Part shown: positions 36,219 through 45,215 of the stretch, one piece after another
Layout of the letters: each line of letters begins with the position of its first letter
How positions within the stretch are numbered: the stretch's first letter is position 1
NCBI GenBank assembly: GCA_018267825.1
Contig: JAFDXR010000030.1
Span: 1 to 51,966 of the forward strand
Origin: Bacteroidota bacterium
GTDB taxonomy: Bacteria; Bacteroidota; Bacteroidia; B-17B0; Aurantibacillaceae
Length of the DNA: 51,966 nucleotides
Direction: 5' to 3'
Translations under genes and position numbers: made by a program
Notes under the pieces: generated by a model
The model's database searches: none
Told to the model about the DNA's origin: nothing
The model's input: only the letters and a program-made list of their open reading frames with translations

Positions 36219-37346
36219 ATGTCGCTACAACCCCAAAAACATATCCTGTTCATTATGCAGCTGCCGCCGCCCATTCATGGTGTATCCGTAATGAACCAGC
36301 TTGTACGCGACAGTGTACTTTTGAATCAGAGTTTCCAATGCGATTACATTAACCTGACAACCGCCAGAAGTATTGATGATCTTGGAAAAAGCAGGCTCTC
36401 CAAATACCGGTCATCATTTAGCATCGTATTGAAAGCCATCGGCTTTATGCGGCGTAAAAAATACAAGGCTGTATATATTACCATTTTTCCTTATGGGCTT
36501 GCATTTCTGAAAGACTCGCTGGTCGTTATGATAGCCCGCTTATTCGGGCAAAAGCCCATTCTGCATCTCCATGTATCGGGCTTTAAACCGCAGGCCGATA
36601 AAAGTATATTTCACACATGGTATTACCGCTTTGTATTTAAAAACACAGAAGTGATTTGCCTTTCGGAATTATTAACGTCAGATATAAGCGGCTTTTATAA
36701 AGGAAAAATACACATCCTCCCGAATGGGATCAACCAGGTTAATTTCGAAAACAGTTATGCCTCCCGGCAAAGCCCGGTCAGCATACTCTACCTTTCGAAC
36801 CTTATCCGCGAAAAAGGTATTCTGGTGTTGCTGGATGCGTTGCAGATTCTGATGCAGCGTAAGGTGCCGTTTAATGCACGTATTGTGGGAGCGGAGGGCG
36901 ATATCAGTTACCGGTTCCTGAAAGATTATATAGCTGCACGGGGGCTTGAAAAACATATTGCATTGATTGGTCCGAAATACCACGAAGATAAATTTGATGA
37001 ATTCAGGAAGGCCGGTCTGTTTGTTTTTCCCTCGGTATGCGACACCTTTGGGCTGGTACTATTGGAGGCCATGCAGTTCGGTGTTCCGTGTATATCTACA
37101 CCGGTGGGCGGAATCCCTGATGTATTGGGCGACGGCAGCGGCCTGATTATAAACCAGGTGAATGCCGGGGCCCTGGCCGATGCCATGGAGACCCTGATCA
37201 TGGATCCGGAAAAACGAAATGCAATAAGCCGGAAAGGATTCGAACGTTTTAAAACCAATTACACAACCGATATTTTTGAAGCCAGGTTGAAACACATTCT
37301 GGATAATGCATTTTCGGCAACAAGAGAAAACAGTACCAACGCATGA
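36219..37346 (+). CDS. Glycosyltransferase family 4 protein
   Basis: GT-B-fold transferase, 375 residues. N-terminal domain: HILFIMQLPPPIHGVSVMNQ; C-terminal domain: ILYLSNLIREKGILVLLDAL (donor site), then FPSVCDTFGLVLLEAMQFGVPCI (EX7E variant with Asp-Thr-Phe-Gly) and TPVGGIPDVLGDGSGLI. PPPxHG near the N-terminus is typical of Wzx/Wzy-cluster GT4 enzymes. It begins one base after the GT2 stop and overlaps the next gene by 4 bases. Confidence 0.92.
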   Translation: MSLQPQKHILFIMQLPPPIHGVSVMNQLVRDSVLLNQSFQCDYINLTTARSIDDLGKSRLSKYRSSFSIVLKAIGFMRRKKYKAVYITIFPYGLAFLKDSLVVMIARLFGQKPILHLHVSGFKPQADKSIFHTWYYRFVFKNTEVICLSELLTSDISGFYKGKIHILPNGINQVNFENSYASRQSPVSILYLSNLIREKGILVLLDALQILMQRKVPFNARIVGAEGDISYRFLKDYIAARGLEKHIALIGPKYHEDKFDEFRKAGLFVFPSVCDTFGLVLLEAMQFGVPCISTPVGGIPDVLGDGSGLIINQVNAGALADAMETLIMDPEKRNAISRKGFERFKTNYTTDIFEARLKHILDNAFSATRENSTNA

Positions 37347-38455
37347 TGAATATTGTCATTATAGGAACCCGGGGAATACCTAATCACTATGGTGGTTTTG
37401 AACAGTGTGCGCAACACCTGGCCCTGGAACTCACCGCTATGGGGCATCGCGTATCCGTTTACAATCCGCACAACCATCCCTGGAAAGAAGCCATGTGGCA
37501 GGGCGTGCATATTATTCATTGCAAAGATCCCGAAAACCGGATCGGTACAGCCGGTCAGTTTGTGTACGACTTCCGTTGCATCATGGATAGCCGGAAACGA
37601 AATTTTGATATCATCCTGAACCTTGGTTATACCAGCAGTTCGGTATGGAGTCGCTTATTCCCCAAAAAGCCGGTACTCATTACCAACATGGATGGCCTGG
37701 AATGGAAACGCTCCAAATATTCGAAACGGGTACAGGCTTTTCTGCGCTATGCCGAAAAACTGGCCGTAAAGCACAGCGATGAACTCGTTGCAGATTCAAG
37801 GGGTATAGAATCCTATCTTAAAGAAAAATACAAGGCCAATGCGCATTACATTGCCTATGGTGCTATTCCGTTTGAATCTCCCGATCAGCAACAGCTGGCG
37901 AAGTTCAACCTGCAGCCGTTTTCCTACAATATGCTGGTAGCCCGTATGGAACCCGAAAACAATATAGAGATCATTTTGGAGGGCGCCCGTTTATCTCACA
38001 GTACTCTCCCATTCCTGATCATCGGCAATACGGAAAACACCTATGGCAAATACCTTACAGGTAAATATGGGACAGATCCGCGTTTTATATTTGGCGGGCC
38101 GGTATATGAGCCAGGCCTCATTAATAACCTGCGGTATTTTTCGAATATCTATTTCCACGGCCATTCTGTAGGCGGTACAAATCCCTCATTACTCGAAGCC
38201 ATGGCCTGCATGTGCAGTATTGCCGCACATCACAATACATTCAACGAAGCCATCCTGGGTGCAGATGCCCTTTATTTCAGCTCCGCGGAGGATGTAAGCC
38301 AAATATGCGGGCAAAAAAGCAGAACGAGTGCTGTACAAATAGAAACACAACATAATTTCGAGAAAATTAAAGCTCTATATTCATGGAGTGGTATTGCCGG
38401 GCAATATGAACAGCTCATGAAAGAATCCCTAAAGCGCAAATATGGCTCACAATAA
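37343..38455 (+). CDS. DUF1972-type glycosyltransferase (rhamnosyltransferase-like)
   Basis: 370-residue GT4-like enzyme whose N-terminal DUF1972 domain has the signature IVIIGTRGIPNHYGGFEQ, followed by NMDGLEWKRSKYSK and HSDELVADSRGIESYL. The C-terminal half has LVARMEPENNIEIILEG, PVYEPGLINNLRYFS and GHSVGGTNPSLLEAMACMC, the EX7E-equivalent acidic site. DUF1972 enzymes in O-antigen clusters often transfer rhamnose or related deoxysugars; the sugar here is inferred at best. Its stop lies 14 bases inside the next gene. Confidence 0.92.
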   Translation: MMNIVIIGTRGIPNHYGGFEQCAQHLALELTAMGHRVSVYNPHNHPWKEAMWQGVHIIHCKDPENRIGTAGQFVYDFRCIMDSRKRNFDIILNLGYTSSSVWSRLFPKKPVLITNMDGLEWKRSKYSKRVQAFLRYAEKLAVKHSDELVADSRGIESYLKEKYKANAHYIAYGAIPFESPDQQQLAKFNLQPFSYNMLVARMEPENNIEIILEGARLSHSTLPFLIIGNTENTYGKYLTGKYGTDPRFIFGGPVYEPGLINNLRYFSNIYFHGHSVGGTNPSLLEAMACMCSIAAHHNTFNEAILGADALYFSSAEDVSQICGQKSRTSAVQIETQHNFEKIKALYSWSGIAGQYEQLMKESLKRKYGSQ

Positions 38456-39725
38456 AGACTATGCAAATACAATAAGCACACCGGTCCGGACTGAGAAACT
38501 CCGCTATGGGCTTATACTGTGTTTTGTAGCCTCCCTACCGTTTCACATTATCTACAGCCAGGTTATTTTATATCTGCTGGTAGCCACTACGCTTATGAGT
38601 TTCAGAGTCTCCATGCTCAGGGCCATTCCAAAGCAATTCTGGCTTTTTGCCGGTGTTTACCTGCTCGGTGCACTTGGTTATATATACTCTACCGATAAAC
38701 ATGCCGCAGGTTATTTAATGGAGCGGCAGCTCTCCATTCTTATTATGCCCCTGGCAATCCCCATGGCATTTTACAGGGATGAATCCAGGATCCGTACCAT
38801 TCTGCTGGTATTTACGCTGAGCTGTACAGGAGCTGTTCTGTTTTTATTTGGCCAGGCTCTGTACACCATACACCTCAACCATTTCCCGGCGAGGGTACTG
38901 TTTACCAATACATTTTTTCACCATGGCTTCTCCGGACCATTGGGGATACATGCTACTTACTTATCGCTTTACGTGGCGCTCTGCCTGTTTTATTGTGTTT
39001 ACCGCTTTGCCAAAACAACTTCGATGCAGGAGCGGATCTGGCTGGGTCTCTGCCTCCTGGTTCTCGCCGCCGGCCTGTTTTTCCTTGCCACGCGCTCCGT
39101 ATGGATCGCCACTGCGCTGATTCTGTTTTTTATTTTTCCGCTCTATGTAATCCGCAAAAAATGGCTGTACTATATTATCCTGTTGGTTGCAGCGGGCATT
39201 TCGGGGATTCTTGTATTCAAGGTCGACTATTTCAGAGAGCGGTTTGGGAAACAACTGGTCCAGGAAATTTATGCACCGCATACAATGGCGATGAGCGATG
39301 CAAGCCCAGAGCCACGTATTGAACGCTGGGAAGGTGCGGTGGAGTTAATACGGCTATCGCCCTGGATTGGCTATGGAACCGGCGATGAAGTGAAGTTCAT
39401 GAAAATAAAATACATAGAGCACCGGCAGTTTGTGTCTTACCTCTACAGCTTCAATGCCCACAATGAGTACATCTCTATTGTACTTAAACATGGTTTTGTG
39501 GGGCTGTTTATTTTCCTTGGTTTATTTGGCTATTACCTGCGCATCGCCATACGCCAACAGGATTTCATATACATGGCTTTTATCGGGCTGTTGCTCATTG
39601 TCTTTATTACCGAAAATGTACTCGACAGCAACAAAGGCATTTTCTTCTTTGCTTTTTTCAATACCCTGTTTGGGTATTTTCATCTCGAAAAAACGCGCGA
39701 TAAGCCTGCAGATACTGTAAAATAA
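38442..39725 (+). CDS. O-antigen ligase/polymerase family membrane protein
   Basis: 427-residue polytopic protein with about 11 hydrophobic segments. The Wzy_C/WaaL domain is recognisable: LATRSVWIATALILFF (conserved Arg in a TRS motif), PRIERWEGAVELIRLSPWIGYGTGDE and FNAHNEYISIVLKHGFVGLFIF, the HNxY periplasmic motif of O-antigen ligases. It is the last gene of the cluster, overlaps the preceding gene by 14 bases and is closed by a bidirectional terminator. The other Wzy-like gene (33669) and this one could be polymerase and ligase, respectively; which is which is not certain. Confidence 0.85.
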   Translation: MAHNKDYANTISTPVRTEKLRYGLILCFVASLPFHIIYSQVILYLLVATTLMSFRVSMLRAIPKQFWLFAGVYLLGALGYIYSTDKHAAGYLMERQLSILIMPLAIPMAFYRDESRIRTILLVFTLSCTGAVLFLFGQALYTIHLNHFPARVLFTNTFFHHGFSGPLGIHATYLSLYVALCLFYCVYRFAKTTSMQERIWLGLCLLVLAAGLFFLATRSVWIATALILFFIFPLYVIRKKWLYYIILLVAAGISGILVFKVDYFRERFGKQLVQEIYAPHTMAMSDASPEPRIERWEGAVELIRLSPWIGYGTGDEVKFMKIKYIEHRQFVSYLYSFNAHNEYISIVLKHGFVGLFIFLGLFGYYLRIAIRQQDFIYMAFIGLLLIVFITENVLDSNKGIFFFAFFNTLFGYFHLEKTRDKPADTVK

Positions 39726-39754
39726 AAAGAGCCGCACAATGTGCGGCTCTTTTT
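39724..39754. terminator. Bidirectional terminator, polysaccharide cluster / rpsP
   Basis: AAAAAGAGCCGCAC (39724-39737) pairs with GTGCGGCTCTTTTT (39741-39754) around loop AAT. Perfect 14-bp stem between convergent genes ending at 39725 and 39778. Confidence 0.93.
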
Positions 39755-39777
39755 GTATAATAATCTCTGTGAAACGA

Positions 39778-40299
39778 TTATGCTTCTGTGTTTTCGCTGT
39801 TGGTTTCAGCAGCAGGTGTTTCTTCAGTTGCAGTCTCAGCTGGTTTTGCTTTTGCAGCAATCTTCGCAGCTTTCGCTTCTTTTGCAGCAGTTTCAGCTTT
39901 CATTTTAGCTTCAACGGCTTTTTTACCTGAAGTAACAAGACCTTCTTTTTTAGAGTTGATCTTACCTTCTTTTTCGCTTACCCATTTTGCAAAACGTTGC
40001 TCAACCTGAGCTTCGGTTAATGCACCTTTTTTCACACCGTCTAATAAGTGTTTTTTCAACAGCACACCTTTGTACGATAGGATCGCACGGCATGTTTCTG
40101 TTGGAATTGCACCTTTTTGTAACCATGACAAGGTATTGTCAAAGTTAATGTCGATTGTAGCCGGATTCGAGTTCGGGTTGTAGGTACCTAATTTTTCAAT
40201 AAAAGCTCCGTCCCGTGGTGCACGACCATCCGCTACTACCACGTGAAAGTACGCTGCGTCTTTCTTACCGTGTCTCTGTAGTCTAATCTTAACTGCCAT
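39778..40299 (-). CDS. rpsP: 30S ribosomal protein S16 with extended tail
   Basis: Small-subunit ribosomal protein, 173 residues. Residues 1-80 are canonical S16 (MAVKIRLQRHGKKDAAYFHVV, then DGRAPRDGAFIEKLGTYNP and LSWLQKGA). Residues about 95-173 form a low-complexity tail rich in Lys, Ala and Glu (KEAKAAKIAAKAKPAET and an acidic end), roughly doubling the usual length; Bacteroidota S16 proteins often carry such a tail. It is transcribed alone, between two strong transcription units on the other strand, without the rimM or trmD partners common elsewhere. Confidence 0.97.
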   Translation of the reverse strand: MAVKIRLQRHGKKDAAYFHVVVADGRAPRDGAFIEKLGTYNPNSNPATIDINFDNTLSWLQKGAIPTETCRAILSYKGVLLKKHLLDGVKKGALTEAQVEQRFAKWVSEKEGKINSKKEGLVTSGKKAVEAKMKAETAAKEAKAAKIAAKAKPAETATEETPAAETNSENTEA

Positions 40300-40433
40300 T
40301 TTATTTTGTTTTAAATTTGGGCGACAAATATCGTGATTTTTTCTGTAACTCCCACCTAAAATCTAAAATTATTGCACTAAATAGCTAAATATCAATTAAT
40401 TTTGGTATTTTCGCACATTATTAAAATCCCTTT

Positions 40434-41261
40434 ATGAAATTACAAGAGCGTGGTATTATCCTAATTCCTGTTGATTTTACTGAACAATCCATCTTTGCGA
40501 TTAAACAATCGTACAACCTGGCAAAATACACCCATTCCCGGATCGTTATTCTTCATACCTATGAAAAAGTGGGCGAAGAGCGCTACGAGGAACTGAAAAA
40601 ACTCACCAAAGAGACTGAAACCGAAAGCGGAGCTCCATGTGAGTTCATGAATATTAAAGGCAATATTTATAAAGAAACCCTCCGTGTAGCCGAAGAAATA
40701 AAAGCCACCATGATTATGGTAGGTCTTGAAAGCCATATGAATCCGAAACAGGTCGTTGGTGAAAGCGCTTCGAAAATGATCCGCGAATCCAAATGCCCTG
40801 TAATTTCGATCCGTGGCCGCGAACACCGTGATGGTTGCGAAAACATATTATTACCACTCGACTTGTCGCGCGAAAGCCGTGAAAAAGTGGATGTAGCGAT
40901 TCAGTTTGCCCATTACTTTGGCGCATCTATCCGTATCCTTGGCGTTTTCAGTCTTTCGGATGCGGCTTACGAAAACCAGTTACTTGCTTATTCGCACCAG
41001 GTGAAACAATACATCAAAAGCAAAGGCATCTCCTGTACCAATAAATCCCTTGCCAGCGACAGCATTGCCGAAACCGTGGTTGAATATGCCAATAAGATCG
41101 AAGCCGACCTTATTATCATTATGAATAAACCTAACCTCAGTATGAAAGAGTTTTTCAGTGGTACTGAGGCGCAAAAAGTGGTTGATATCAGTAATTTACC
41201 GGTTATGACCATTAACCCTGAAAAGAAAGAAAGCATGACCCATTTCGGTACAGGTCTGTAA
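40434..41261 (+). CDS. Universal stress protein with tandem Usp domains
   Basis: 275-residue cytoplasmic protein made of two Usp domains (about 5-140 and 143-265). The first begins GIILIPVDFTEQSIFAIKQSYNLA and ends SASKMIRESKCPVISIRG; the second begins ENILLPLDLSRESREKVDVAIQFA and ends AQKVVDISNLPVMTINP. The ATP-binding glycine motif (G2xG9x(S/T)) is not intact in either half, so nucleotide binding is doubtful. A possible -7 box TATTTTCG (40406-40413, one mismatch) precedes it. It is divergent from rpsP. Confidence 0.92.
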   Translation: MKLQERGIILIPVDFTEQSIFAIKQSYNLAKYTHSRIVILHTYEKVGEERYEELKKLTKETETESGAPCEFMNIKGNIYKETLRVAEEIKATMIMVGLESHMNPKQVVGESASKMIRESKCPVISIRGREHRDGCENILLPLDLSRESREKVDVAIQFAHYFGASIRILGVFSLSDAAYENQLLAYSHQVKQYIKSKGISCTNKSLASDSIAETVVEYANKIEADLIIIMNKPNLSMKEFFSGTEAQKVVDISNLPVMTINPEKKESMTHFGTGL

Positions 41262-41389
41262 TCTTTCCTTTCATCTGATTGCCTGAACTTTTCCCCGCAC
41301 TATTACCTACACCGGCGTTGTACGGCATCATTTTTTTATTGCCTGCAATGGTGGTGGCATTTTATTTGCTGATATGAACACGCGCAACA

Positions 41390-42112
41390 TTGACTGAAAA
41401 TAACGTTATACTTGAAGATAGGGCCCCGACCCCCGATACCCATGAAAAACTGGAGCTTGCCGTCTCAGCGCGACCAAGAACCTATTTCATTTTCAAGCGG
41501 CTGCTTGATATCACGATCTCCGTCTTTGTTATTCTGAGTATTCTCAGCTGGCTGATGCCAATACTGGCCATCCTTATTAAACTGGACTCCAGGGGTCCCG
41601 TATTTTTCAGGCAAAAAAGAACCGGATACAAGCGCAAGGTATTTGATTGTTTCAAACTCCGCAGTATGCATGTAAACCCTGAAGCTCACGACCTACAGGC
41701 GGCCATCGATGATCCGCGCATTACCAGGATGGGGAAATTTCTCAGAATCTCAAACCTCGACGAACTCCCTCAGTTTATTAATGTATTGCTCGGCGATATG
41801 TCTATCGTGGGCCCCAGGCCTCATATGCTGAATGACTCAACACGCTTTGCCTGTCTTTTTCCCGGCTATTACTCCCGCTACATTGTAAAACCCGGCATTA
41901 CCGGACTGGCCCAGATCAAAGGGTTTCGCGGCCCTACACCAAGCAACCGCAGTATTTTTAAACGCCTTCAATGGGATTTATATTATGTAGAACACGCCAC
42001 CATAGGTATGGACATACGGATCATTCTTCTGACGGGCATAGAAACCATACGTGAGGTACTTAAAATACGTACCGACAAGAATGTTATCAGTGAAGAACCG
42101 GCTGAGTTCTGA
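41390..42112 (+). CDS. Undecaprenyl-phosphate sugar-1-phosphate transferase
   Basis: Bacterial sugar transferase (WcaJ/WbaP C-terminal type), 240 residues, starting repeat-unit assembly on undecaprenyl phosphate. One membrane segment (about 40-65, ITISVFVILSILSWLMPILAILIKL) is followed by the catalytic domain: SRGPVFFRQKRTGYKRKVFDCFKLRSM, then ISNLDELPQFINVLLGDMSIVGPRPH and PGITGLAQIKGFRG. The ATG at 41374 is out of frame and ends after seven codons; a TTG at 41390 gives the full-length protein. It probably supplies the nearby polysaccharide cluster (31.0-39.7 kb), from which rpsP and the stress protein separate it. A bidirectional terminator follows. Confidence 0.9.
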   Translation: MTENNVILEDRAPTPDTHEKLELAVSARPRTYFIFKRLLDITISVFVILSILSWLMPILAILIKLDSRGPVFFRQKRTGYKRKVFDCFKLRSMHVNPEAHDLQAAIDDPRITRMGKFLRISNLDELPQFINVLLGDMSIVGPRPHMLNDSTRFACLFPGYYSRYIVKPGITGLAQIKGFRGPTPSNRSIFKRLQWDLYYVEHATIGMDIRIILLTGIETIREVLKIRTDKNVISEEPAEF

Positions 42113-42129
42113 ATAAACCATTTACTACA

Positions 42130-42166
42130 AATGAAAAAGGCAACCTTTGCGGTTGCCTTTTTCATT
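42130..42166. terminator. Bidirectional terminator, sugar transferase / immunophilin
   Basis: AATGAAAAAGGCAACC (42130-42145) pairs with GGTTGCCTTTTTCATT (42151-42166) around loop TTTGC; a perfect 16-bp stem between genes ending at 42112 (plus) and 42190 (minus). Confidence 0.93.
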
Positions 42167-42189
42167 ATATCATTTCTGATGGGAATCTA

Positions 42190-43251
42190 TCAGTTAACTT
42201 TGATAAGCTCTACATCAAATACAAGCCATGAACGCGGAGGTATAACTCCAGGATAGCCCTGCTCGCCATAAGCCAATTGGTAAGGGATGATAAACTTGGT
42301 TTTACCACCTTCTTTCATCAGCTGAAGACCTTCTGTCCAGCCCGGGATAACCTGGTTCAGACCAAATGTAGCCGGTTGTCCACGATCCACAGAGCTATCG
42401 AATTTTTGTCCGTTGAGAAGGTAGCCCGTATAGTGAACCGTAACCTGGCTTGTAGCGGCCGGCGATGCACCTGTACCTTCTTTTTCAACAATATAACGGA
42501 GTCCGCTGGCAGTTACTTTAGCCGCACCATATTTCTCGTTCAGTGTTTTATCCATCGCAGCCTGCTCTGCTTTTGCTTTCTCTTCGGCTTTCTTGGCTAC
42601 GTTTCCTTTTTCTGTTTCAAAAACAACAGCTGCATTAAATGCTTCAGCGTCTTTTCCTTTGCGGAGAATCACCAGGTGTTTAATGGTGTCATTCTGTGCA
42701 ATAGCATTTACCACATTCTGACCTTCTACCACATGACCAAATACAGTGTGCTTACCATCGAGCCAGTCGGTTTTTACGTGGGTAATAAAGAACTGGCTGC
42801 CATTGGTACCAGGACCGGCATTCGCCATTGATAAAATACCCGGGCCACTGTGTTTTAATGTCGTATCGATCTCATCCGGAAATTTATAGCCCGGATCTCC
42901 CATACCATTGCCCTGAGGGCAACCACCCTGGATCATGAAGTTCGGGATCACGCGGTGAAACTTCAGCCCATCGTAATATGGAACGCCTTCGGCTTTGGCA
43001 TTGTTTTTAATAGCACCTTCTGCCAGTCCAATAAAATTGGCAACTGTCATGGGTGTTTTTTTGTATTCCAGGGCGCAGAAAATATCGCCTTTATTGGTTT
43101 CAAATTTGGCATAGATGCCATCGGGCTGTTTGCTTAAAAATTCTTTATCCATTTTGCTCAATTTTGCTTTTTTTGGTTTACTGTCACCTTTCTGGGCAAT
43201 CATACCCAGGGTCAGTAAGGATAGAAACGATGCTAAAACTATTTTTTTCAT
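42190..43251 (-). CDS. Dual immunophilin: cyclophilin plus FKBP peptidyl-prolyl isomerase
   Basis: Periplasmic proline isomerase, 353 residues, with both unrelated isomerase folds in one chain. Signal-peptide-like start [20 protein letters not shown]; a Lys-rich stretch; cyclophilin domain about 47-212 ([19 protein letters not shown] with catalytic Arg100, [18 protein letters not shown]); a helical linker ([23 protein letters not shown]); and FKBP domain about 265-353 ([36 protein letters not shown]). Such cyclophilin-FKBP fusions are known but uncommon. It is the last of four isomerase genes on the minus strand; 46 bases separate it from the next. Confidence 0.95.
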   Translation of the reverse strand: MKKIVLASFLSLLTLGMIAQKGDSKPKKAKLSKMDKEFLSKQPDGIYAKFETNKGDIFCALEYKKTPMTVANFIGLAEGAIKNNAKAEGVPYYDGLKFHRVIPNFMIQGGCPQGNGMGDPGYKFPDEIDTTLKHSGPGILSMANAGPGTNGSQFFITHVKTDWLDGKHTVFGHVVEGQNVVNAIAQNDTIKHLVILRKGKDAEAFNAAVVFETEKGNVAKKAEEKAKAEQAAMDKTLNEKYGAAKVTASGLRYIVEKEGTGASPAATSQVTVHYTGYLLNGQKFDSSVDRGQPATFGLNQVIPGWTEGLQLMKEGGKTKFIIPYQLAYGEQGYPGVIPPRSWLVFDVELIKVN

Positions 43252-43297
43252 ATCAGTGATTATTTGTTTTCAGTTGGCTGCTGGATGCCTTCTGTAA

Positions 43298-44260
43298 TTA
43301 TTTCATCTCCATCTGTTGTTCAGCTGGCATTGCACCCATTTCAGGTTGTTCAGGGGCTTTTTCAATATTCACCATTTCCACTTCAAATACGAGTGTACAG
43401 AACGGTGTGATTAAGCCGCCACGACCCTGAGGTCCGTAAGCCAATGCAGAAGGGATCACAAGTTTCGCCTTGCCACCTTTGCTCATCATAAGGAGTGCTT
43501 CTTCCCATCCCGGAATAACACGACCCTGACCCAATACAAATTTAATAGGTTCTTTACCGAAAGAAGAATCAAACTCCTGTCCGCTCAGGGTAGTTCCGCG
43601 GTAGTTAATTGTTACGAGTTCACCGGCTTTTGCATTAGCTCCTTTGCCTTTTTTCTCTTCGATAAAGTATAAACCGCTGGCCGTTGGTTTTGTGGTGATT
43701 TTATTTTCGGCCAGGAAATTTTCGATGGCAGGTTGTTCTGCGGCTGCCATACGTTGCATTTCCTGTTCCTGTTGTTTTTGATTCTCTTCGAGTTCCTTTT
43801 TGGTCTTAACTTCTATGATCTTGAGTGTTGCTTTCAGCTTTTCACCCGGTTTGATACCCGGAGGCAATTGATTTAACTTCTGTGTTTTGAGGAAAAAAGA
43901 ATCGGCACTGAAAATAAAAGAAGCGCTATCACCTTTGGCCATCATCATAATGGCATCTTCCAGGCTACCACGGAATGTGGAAGCAGGCAGTAAAATACGT
44001 GTTTCAGGATTGCCATCACGGCTCATCATTCTGGAATCCAGGATTACAGAGTCGGTTGAGTTGATGGAGATCAAAAAAGAAAAACCAACGCCATCCCCTA
44101 CTACCGGTTTGACACCTTTTTCGTCGTGTACATAAAATTTATAGTTCAGGCCGTTTTCAGCCTTTGTATATCCTTCGAATTCAGATTTGTTGCAGGCTGC
44201 AAGTCCTAACAATGCGGCAGCGCCCAGTAAGAGTGTGTGTTTTTTCATTATGGTGTTCAT
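43298..44260 (-). CDS. FKBP-type peptidyl-prolyl isomerase lipoprotein (two FKBP-like domains)
   Basis: 320-residue envelope lipoprotein: LLLGAAALLGLAAC lipobox ending at Cys. An N-terminal divergent FKBP-like domain (about 30-165, lacking the usual aromatic pocket residues) is followed by a Gln/Glu-rich linker and a canonical FKBP domain (about 200-295: VTINYRGTTLSGQEFDSSF, GRVIPGWEEALLMM, IPSALAYGPQG). The tail is Met/Gln/Pro-rich. The start at 44260 is chosen, with 44248 (MKKHTLLLG) an equal alternative; an upstream start at 44302 would overlap the preceding gene. Role: folding of exported proteins, inferred. Confidence 0.92.
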   Translation of the reverse strand: MNTIMKKHTLLLGAAALLGLAACNKSEFEGYTKAENGLNYKFYVHDEKGVKPVVGDGVGFSFLISINSTDSVILDSRMMSRDGNPETRILLPASTFRGSLEDAIMMMAKGDSASFIFSADSFFLKTQKLNQLPPGIKPGEKLKATLKIIEVKTKKELEENQKQQEQEMQRMAAAEQPAIENFLAENKITTKPTASGLYFIEEKKGKGANAKAGELVTINYRGTTLSGQEFDSSFGKEPIKFVLGQGRVIPGWEEALLMMSKGGKAKLVIPSALAYGPQGRGGLITPFCTLVFEVEMVNIEKAPEQPEMGAMPAEQQMEMK

Positions 44261-44306
44261 ATAATTTGATCGCAAAATTGAACAAAAATCCTTAAGAAAC
44301 AAGGTT

Positions 44307-45215
44307 TTACTTTACATCCAGGATTTTTATTTCATAAATCAGTGGCGAATAAGGAGGAATGCTTCCATTTACACTTCCTTTTTCTCCAAAAGCAAGGCGT
44401 GAAGGTACTATTATTTTCGCACTTCCACCCTTTTTCATGCCCCCGATAACAATATTTAACCCTTTAACTACCTGGTCAGGTGTGCCATAGGAAAACTCAA
44501 GGGGTTTGTTTGCAATATCAATCTGCCTGCCATCGAGAAAACTGCCGGTATAGCTCAGTTTCACGATTTTCCCATAAGATACGGGTGTTCCCTGCCCAAC
44601 CTCAGATGCCATCCAGTAAATACCGGATTCATCGGGCTCGCCCGACATTTTATTCTGCTTCAGGTATTGATCAATCACTTCAAGCTCCTCCAACTCCTTA
44701 TCTTCAACTTCCTCGGCCGCTGAACGGATCTGGGCATACTCAGCCCCCGTATTTATTTCAACGAGCTTCACATCGGCTTTTATCATAGAATCGCCCGTAC
44801 AAAAAGCAGGGGGTTCGGCATCGAAATATTCTCTGAAAAACACTTTCACGGGAACATAAAACGACACGCTGTCGCCTTCGACCATTTTCTGCAGATACGG
44901 ATTAAAGCAGCCAGGCAGTGTTTTATCCTTCAGCGTCAGGTAAAATGCATTATTCCCCTCATTGTGCGAATCCCAGATGGTGGAGTCTTTCTGTGTTTTG
45001 AAAACAGCATCCAGAAGCAATACATCGCCTGTTTCCGGTGTTTTATTTCCATCACCTATGGCCAGAAGTTTATAGTAAAATCCATGCTCATTCCGTGTAT
45101 AACCGGGAATGCGTTCATCGCCTTTATGACATGAAACCAGGCCTGCAAAAAGAAACATTACCAGGCATTTACAGGCAGCTGAAATCAGGTATTTGGAAAC
45201 AAATGAATTATTCAT
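44307..45215 (-). CDS. FKBP-type peptidyl-prolyl isomerase lipoprotein
   Basis: 302-residue lipoprotein (FLFAGLVSC lipobox). It repeats the architecture of its neighbour: a divergent first domain (about 35-165; GDVLLLDAVFKTQKDSTIWDS) and a more canonical FKBP domain (about 205-302; VKLSYTGSFLDGRQID, VKGLNIVIGGM, IIVPSRLAFGEKG, ending EIKILDVK). Several active-site aromatic positions are changed in both domains, so it may act more as a chaperone. Its start overlaps the upstream isomerase gene by eight bases, implying translational coupling. Confidence 0.9.
   Translation of the reverse strand: MNNSFVSKYLISAACKCLVMFLFAGLVSCHKGDERIPGYTRNEHGFYYKLLAIGDGNKTPETGDVLLLDAVFKTQKDSTIWDSHNEGNNAFYLTLKDKTLPGCFNPYLQKMVEGDSVSFYVPVKVFFREYFDAEPPAFCTGDSMIKADVKLVEINTGAEYAQIRSAAEEVEDKELEELEVIDQYLKQNKMSGEPDESGIYWMASEVGQGTPVSYGKIVKLSYTGSFLDGRQIDIANKPLEFSYGTPDQVVKGLNIVIGGMKKGGSAKIIVPSRLAFGEKGSVNGSIPPYSPLIYEIKILDVK

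Noticed and set aside
40434..41261. ATP-binding Usp call
   Set aside because: The Gly-rich nucleotide motif is not intact in either Usp half, so only the fold is claimed.
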